Assembly (NCBI GenBank): GCA_017394515.1
Contig: JAFPXY010000027.1
Location: forward strand, 1-42,997
DNA length: 42,997 bases
Direction of reading: 5' to 3'
Source: Bacillota bacterium
GTDB lineage: Bacteria > Bacillota > Clostridia > Peptostreptococcales > Anaerovoracaceae
Positions within the stretch are counted from its first letter, which is position 1, and every line of letters starts with the position of its first letter. The notes beneath the pieces were generated by a model. It saw nothing but the letters and a program-made list of their open reading frames with translations. It did no database searches and was not told the DNA's origin. Position numbers and translations under genes: made by a program. This document shows positions 41,786-42,997 of this stretch, piece by piece.

Positions 41786-42607
41786 ATGACAGAATGTAAA
41801 ACGATTGCGATATGCAATCAGAAGGGAGGAGTAGGAAAGACCACAACTGCGCTTAATCTTGGTGCAGGGCTCGTGAGAGAGGGAAAGAAAGTCCTTCTGA
41901 TCGATGCGGATCCTCAGGCAGATCTTACAACATCACTTGGATGGGACGGAGATAAGCTGGATAATTCTTTAGGTCAGCTGATGTATCAGATAACCCTCGA
42001 TGGAAAGCCTGACGTTAAATCCGCAATACTCCATCATGAGGAGGGGATGGACCTTATACCATCCAATCTTGATCTTTCTTCCATGGAAACACAGCTTGTA
42101 AATGCCATGAGCAGGGAGAAGGTACTTACAAACCTGACCCGTGAAGTAAAAGCCTCATATGACTATATCCTGATAGACTGTAGCCCTTCGCTCGGCATGA
42201 TAACTGTGAATGCACTCACTGCAGCTGACAGCGTGATCATACCGGTTCAGGCCCAGTACCTTCCTGCTAAAGGAATGGTACAACTTATAAGGAGTATCGA
42301 TAAAGTCAGGACTCATACCAATGAGAACCTGAAGATCGATGGGATATTGCTTACCCTTGTTGACGGAAGGACCAAACTGGCACATGAAGTAATAGATGCG
42401 ATTCGGGAAAACCTGGGAATGAAGATACGTATATTTGATAGTATGATTCCCATAGGAGTTAAAGCTGCAGAAGCAGGTAAGGAAGGAAAAAGCATATATG
42501 CCTATGATAAAGGCTCGCGACCTGCCGATGCGTATGCGAATTTTACCAAGGAGGTGATTAAGATTGGCGATAGAGAACAAAGGATTAAAGATTCCCTCGA
42601 TAGATGA
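41786..42607 (+). CDS. parA: ParA-family partition ATPase
   Basis: The 273-residue protein has the deviant Walker A motif KGGVGKTT at 13-20, [15 protein letters not shown], and Walker B-like [11 protein letters not shown]. It lacks an N-terminal DNA-binding extension, as in small ParA/Soj proteins. It probably positions DNA with the ParB encoded next. The start at 41786 is eight bases from AAAGGA; ATG 41777 lies inside that site. It overlaps parB by 44 bases. The pair resembles those of integrative conjugative elements in Firmicutes more than the chromosomal Soj/Spo0J pair. Confidence 0.93.
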   Translation: MTECKTIAICNQKGGVGKTTTALNLGAGLVREGKKVLLIDADPQADLTTSLGWDGDKLDNSLGQLMYQITLDGKPDVKSAILHHEEGMDLIPSNLDLSSMETQLVNAMSREKVLTNLTREVKASYDYILIDCSPSLGMITVNALTAADSVIIPVQAQYLPAKGMVQLIRSIDKVRTHTNENLKIDGILLTLVDGRTKLAHEVIDAIRENLGMKIRIFDSMIPIGVKAAEAGKEGKSIYAYDKGSRPADAYANFTKEVIKIGDREQRIKDSLDR

Positions 42608-42997
42608 TCTGTTTACTTCTCAGGAAGAAAGGGAAGAGGCGGCTATCAAGAAAATATATGAGATCCCACTCTCGGAAATAGACCCGTTTCCGGATCATCC
42701 GTTCATTGTAAGGGATGATGAGGACATGATAAGCCTAGCTGAATCCATTAAAGAAAACGGAGTACTTACACCTGCTACAGTCAGGAAAAAGGAAGACGGA
42801 AGATACGAACTTCTTTCGGGGCATCGCAGGATGAGAGCGTGTGAACTGGCAGGTCTCAACACACTCAGATGTGAGATTGTTGAAATGAACCGTGATGAGG
42901 CAACAATATTCATGGTAGAATCAAATCTCCAGAGGAGTGATATACTTCCGAGTGAGAAAGCTTGGGCGTATAGAATGAAAATGGAGGCAATAAAAAG
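42564..42997 (+). CDS. parB: ParB/Spo0J-family partition protein, cut by the window end
   Basis: The frame starts at TTG 42564, six bases after a perfect AAGGAGGTGA ribosome site, and runs open to the window edge (144 codons). Residues about 37-110 carry a ParB nuclease-like N-terminal domain: [14 protein letters not shown], a [14 protein letters not shown] stretch and the [12 protein letters not shown] motif. [23 protein letters not shown] follows, as in element-borne ParB of Clostridia. The helix-turn-helix lies beyond the edge. The gene overlaps parA by 44 bases. Confidence 0.9.
   Translation, partial: MAIENKGLKIPSIDDLFTSQEEREEAAIKKIYEIPLSEIDPFPDHPFIVRDDEDMISLAESIKENGVLTPATVRKKEDGRYELLSGHRRMRACELAGLNTLRCEIVEMNRDEATIFMVESNLQRSDILPSEKAWAYRMKMEAIK

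Overview
The window looks like chromosomal DNA of an anaerobic, butyrate-type member of the Clostridia (Lachnospiraceae or a close family). The grounds are a bcd-etfB-etfA set whose EtfA carries a ferredoxin domain, a Clostridia-type division and cell wall (dcw) cluster without ftsA, MutS2, ZapA, strong Shine-Dalgarno sites, and similarity of individual proteins to families common in this group. No rRNA or taxonomic marker search was possible, so the placement is inference.

Layout. 1-2.4 kb: end of an acyl-CoA dehydrogenase gene, then etfB and etfA, closed by a terminator. 2.4-5.5 kb: a HAD phosphatase (apparently on a leaderless mRNA), an MFS transporter and a glycerophosphodiester phosphodiesterase. 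5.6-16.8 kb: the dcw cluster mraZ-rsmH-ftsL-spoVD/ftsI-murF-mraY-murD-ftsW-murG-divIB, driven by a promoter that overlaps three MraZ boxes and closed by a strong terminator; murE, murC, murB and ftsA are missing from it. 16.8-18.1 kb: ftsZ as its own unit. 18.1-27.6 kb: a SpoU-type rRNA methyltransferase, pheS, pheT, zapA, mutS2, a DUF523 gene and argS. 27.6-32.3 kb: two radical SAM proteins, a TPR protein and a transglutaminase-like lipoprotein, closely packed. 32.3-34.3 kb: an SGNH hydrolase on the minus strand, then a 548-base gap holding a striking array of TTACGGA/TCCGTAA sites, then a PD-(D/E)XK-like protein gene.

34.3-40.3 kb is an arginine/guanidino-compound island. A four-gene minus-strand operon (DDAH-type hydrolase, APC basic amino acid permease, second guanidino-group-modifying enzyme, RocB-like M20 peptidase) lies opposite a LysR regulator, with overlapping promoters centred on an AT-rich palindrome. 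No carbamoyltransferase or carbamate kinase lies beside it. 40.3-40.7 kb holds tRNA-Asn, tRNA-Leu(TAA) and initiator tRNA-fMet behind a near-consensus promoter. From 40.72 kb the character changes to terminator-flanked small genes, parA and parB of a kind common in integrative conjugative elements, so the tRNA-fMet gene probably sits at or near the edge of a mobile element that runs past the window.

The best candidate for something undescribed is the site array at 33122-33439. It has nine exact heptamers plus one near-match, in two four-site modules with identical 31/21/30-base steps, arranged almost perfectly as an inverted repeat around a central hairpin and placed just upstream of the nuclease-like gene.
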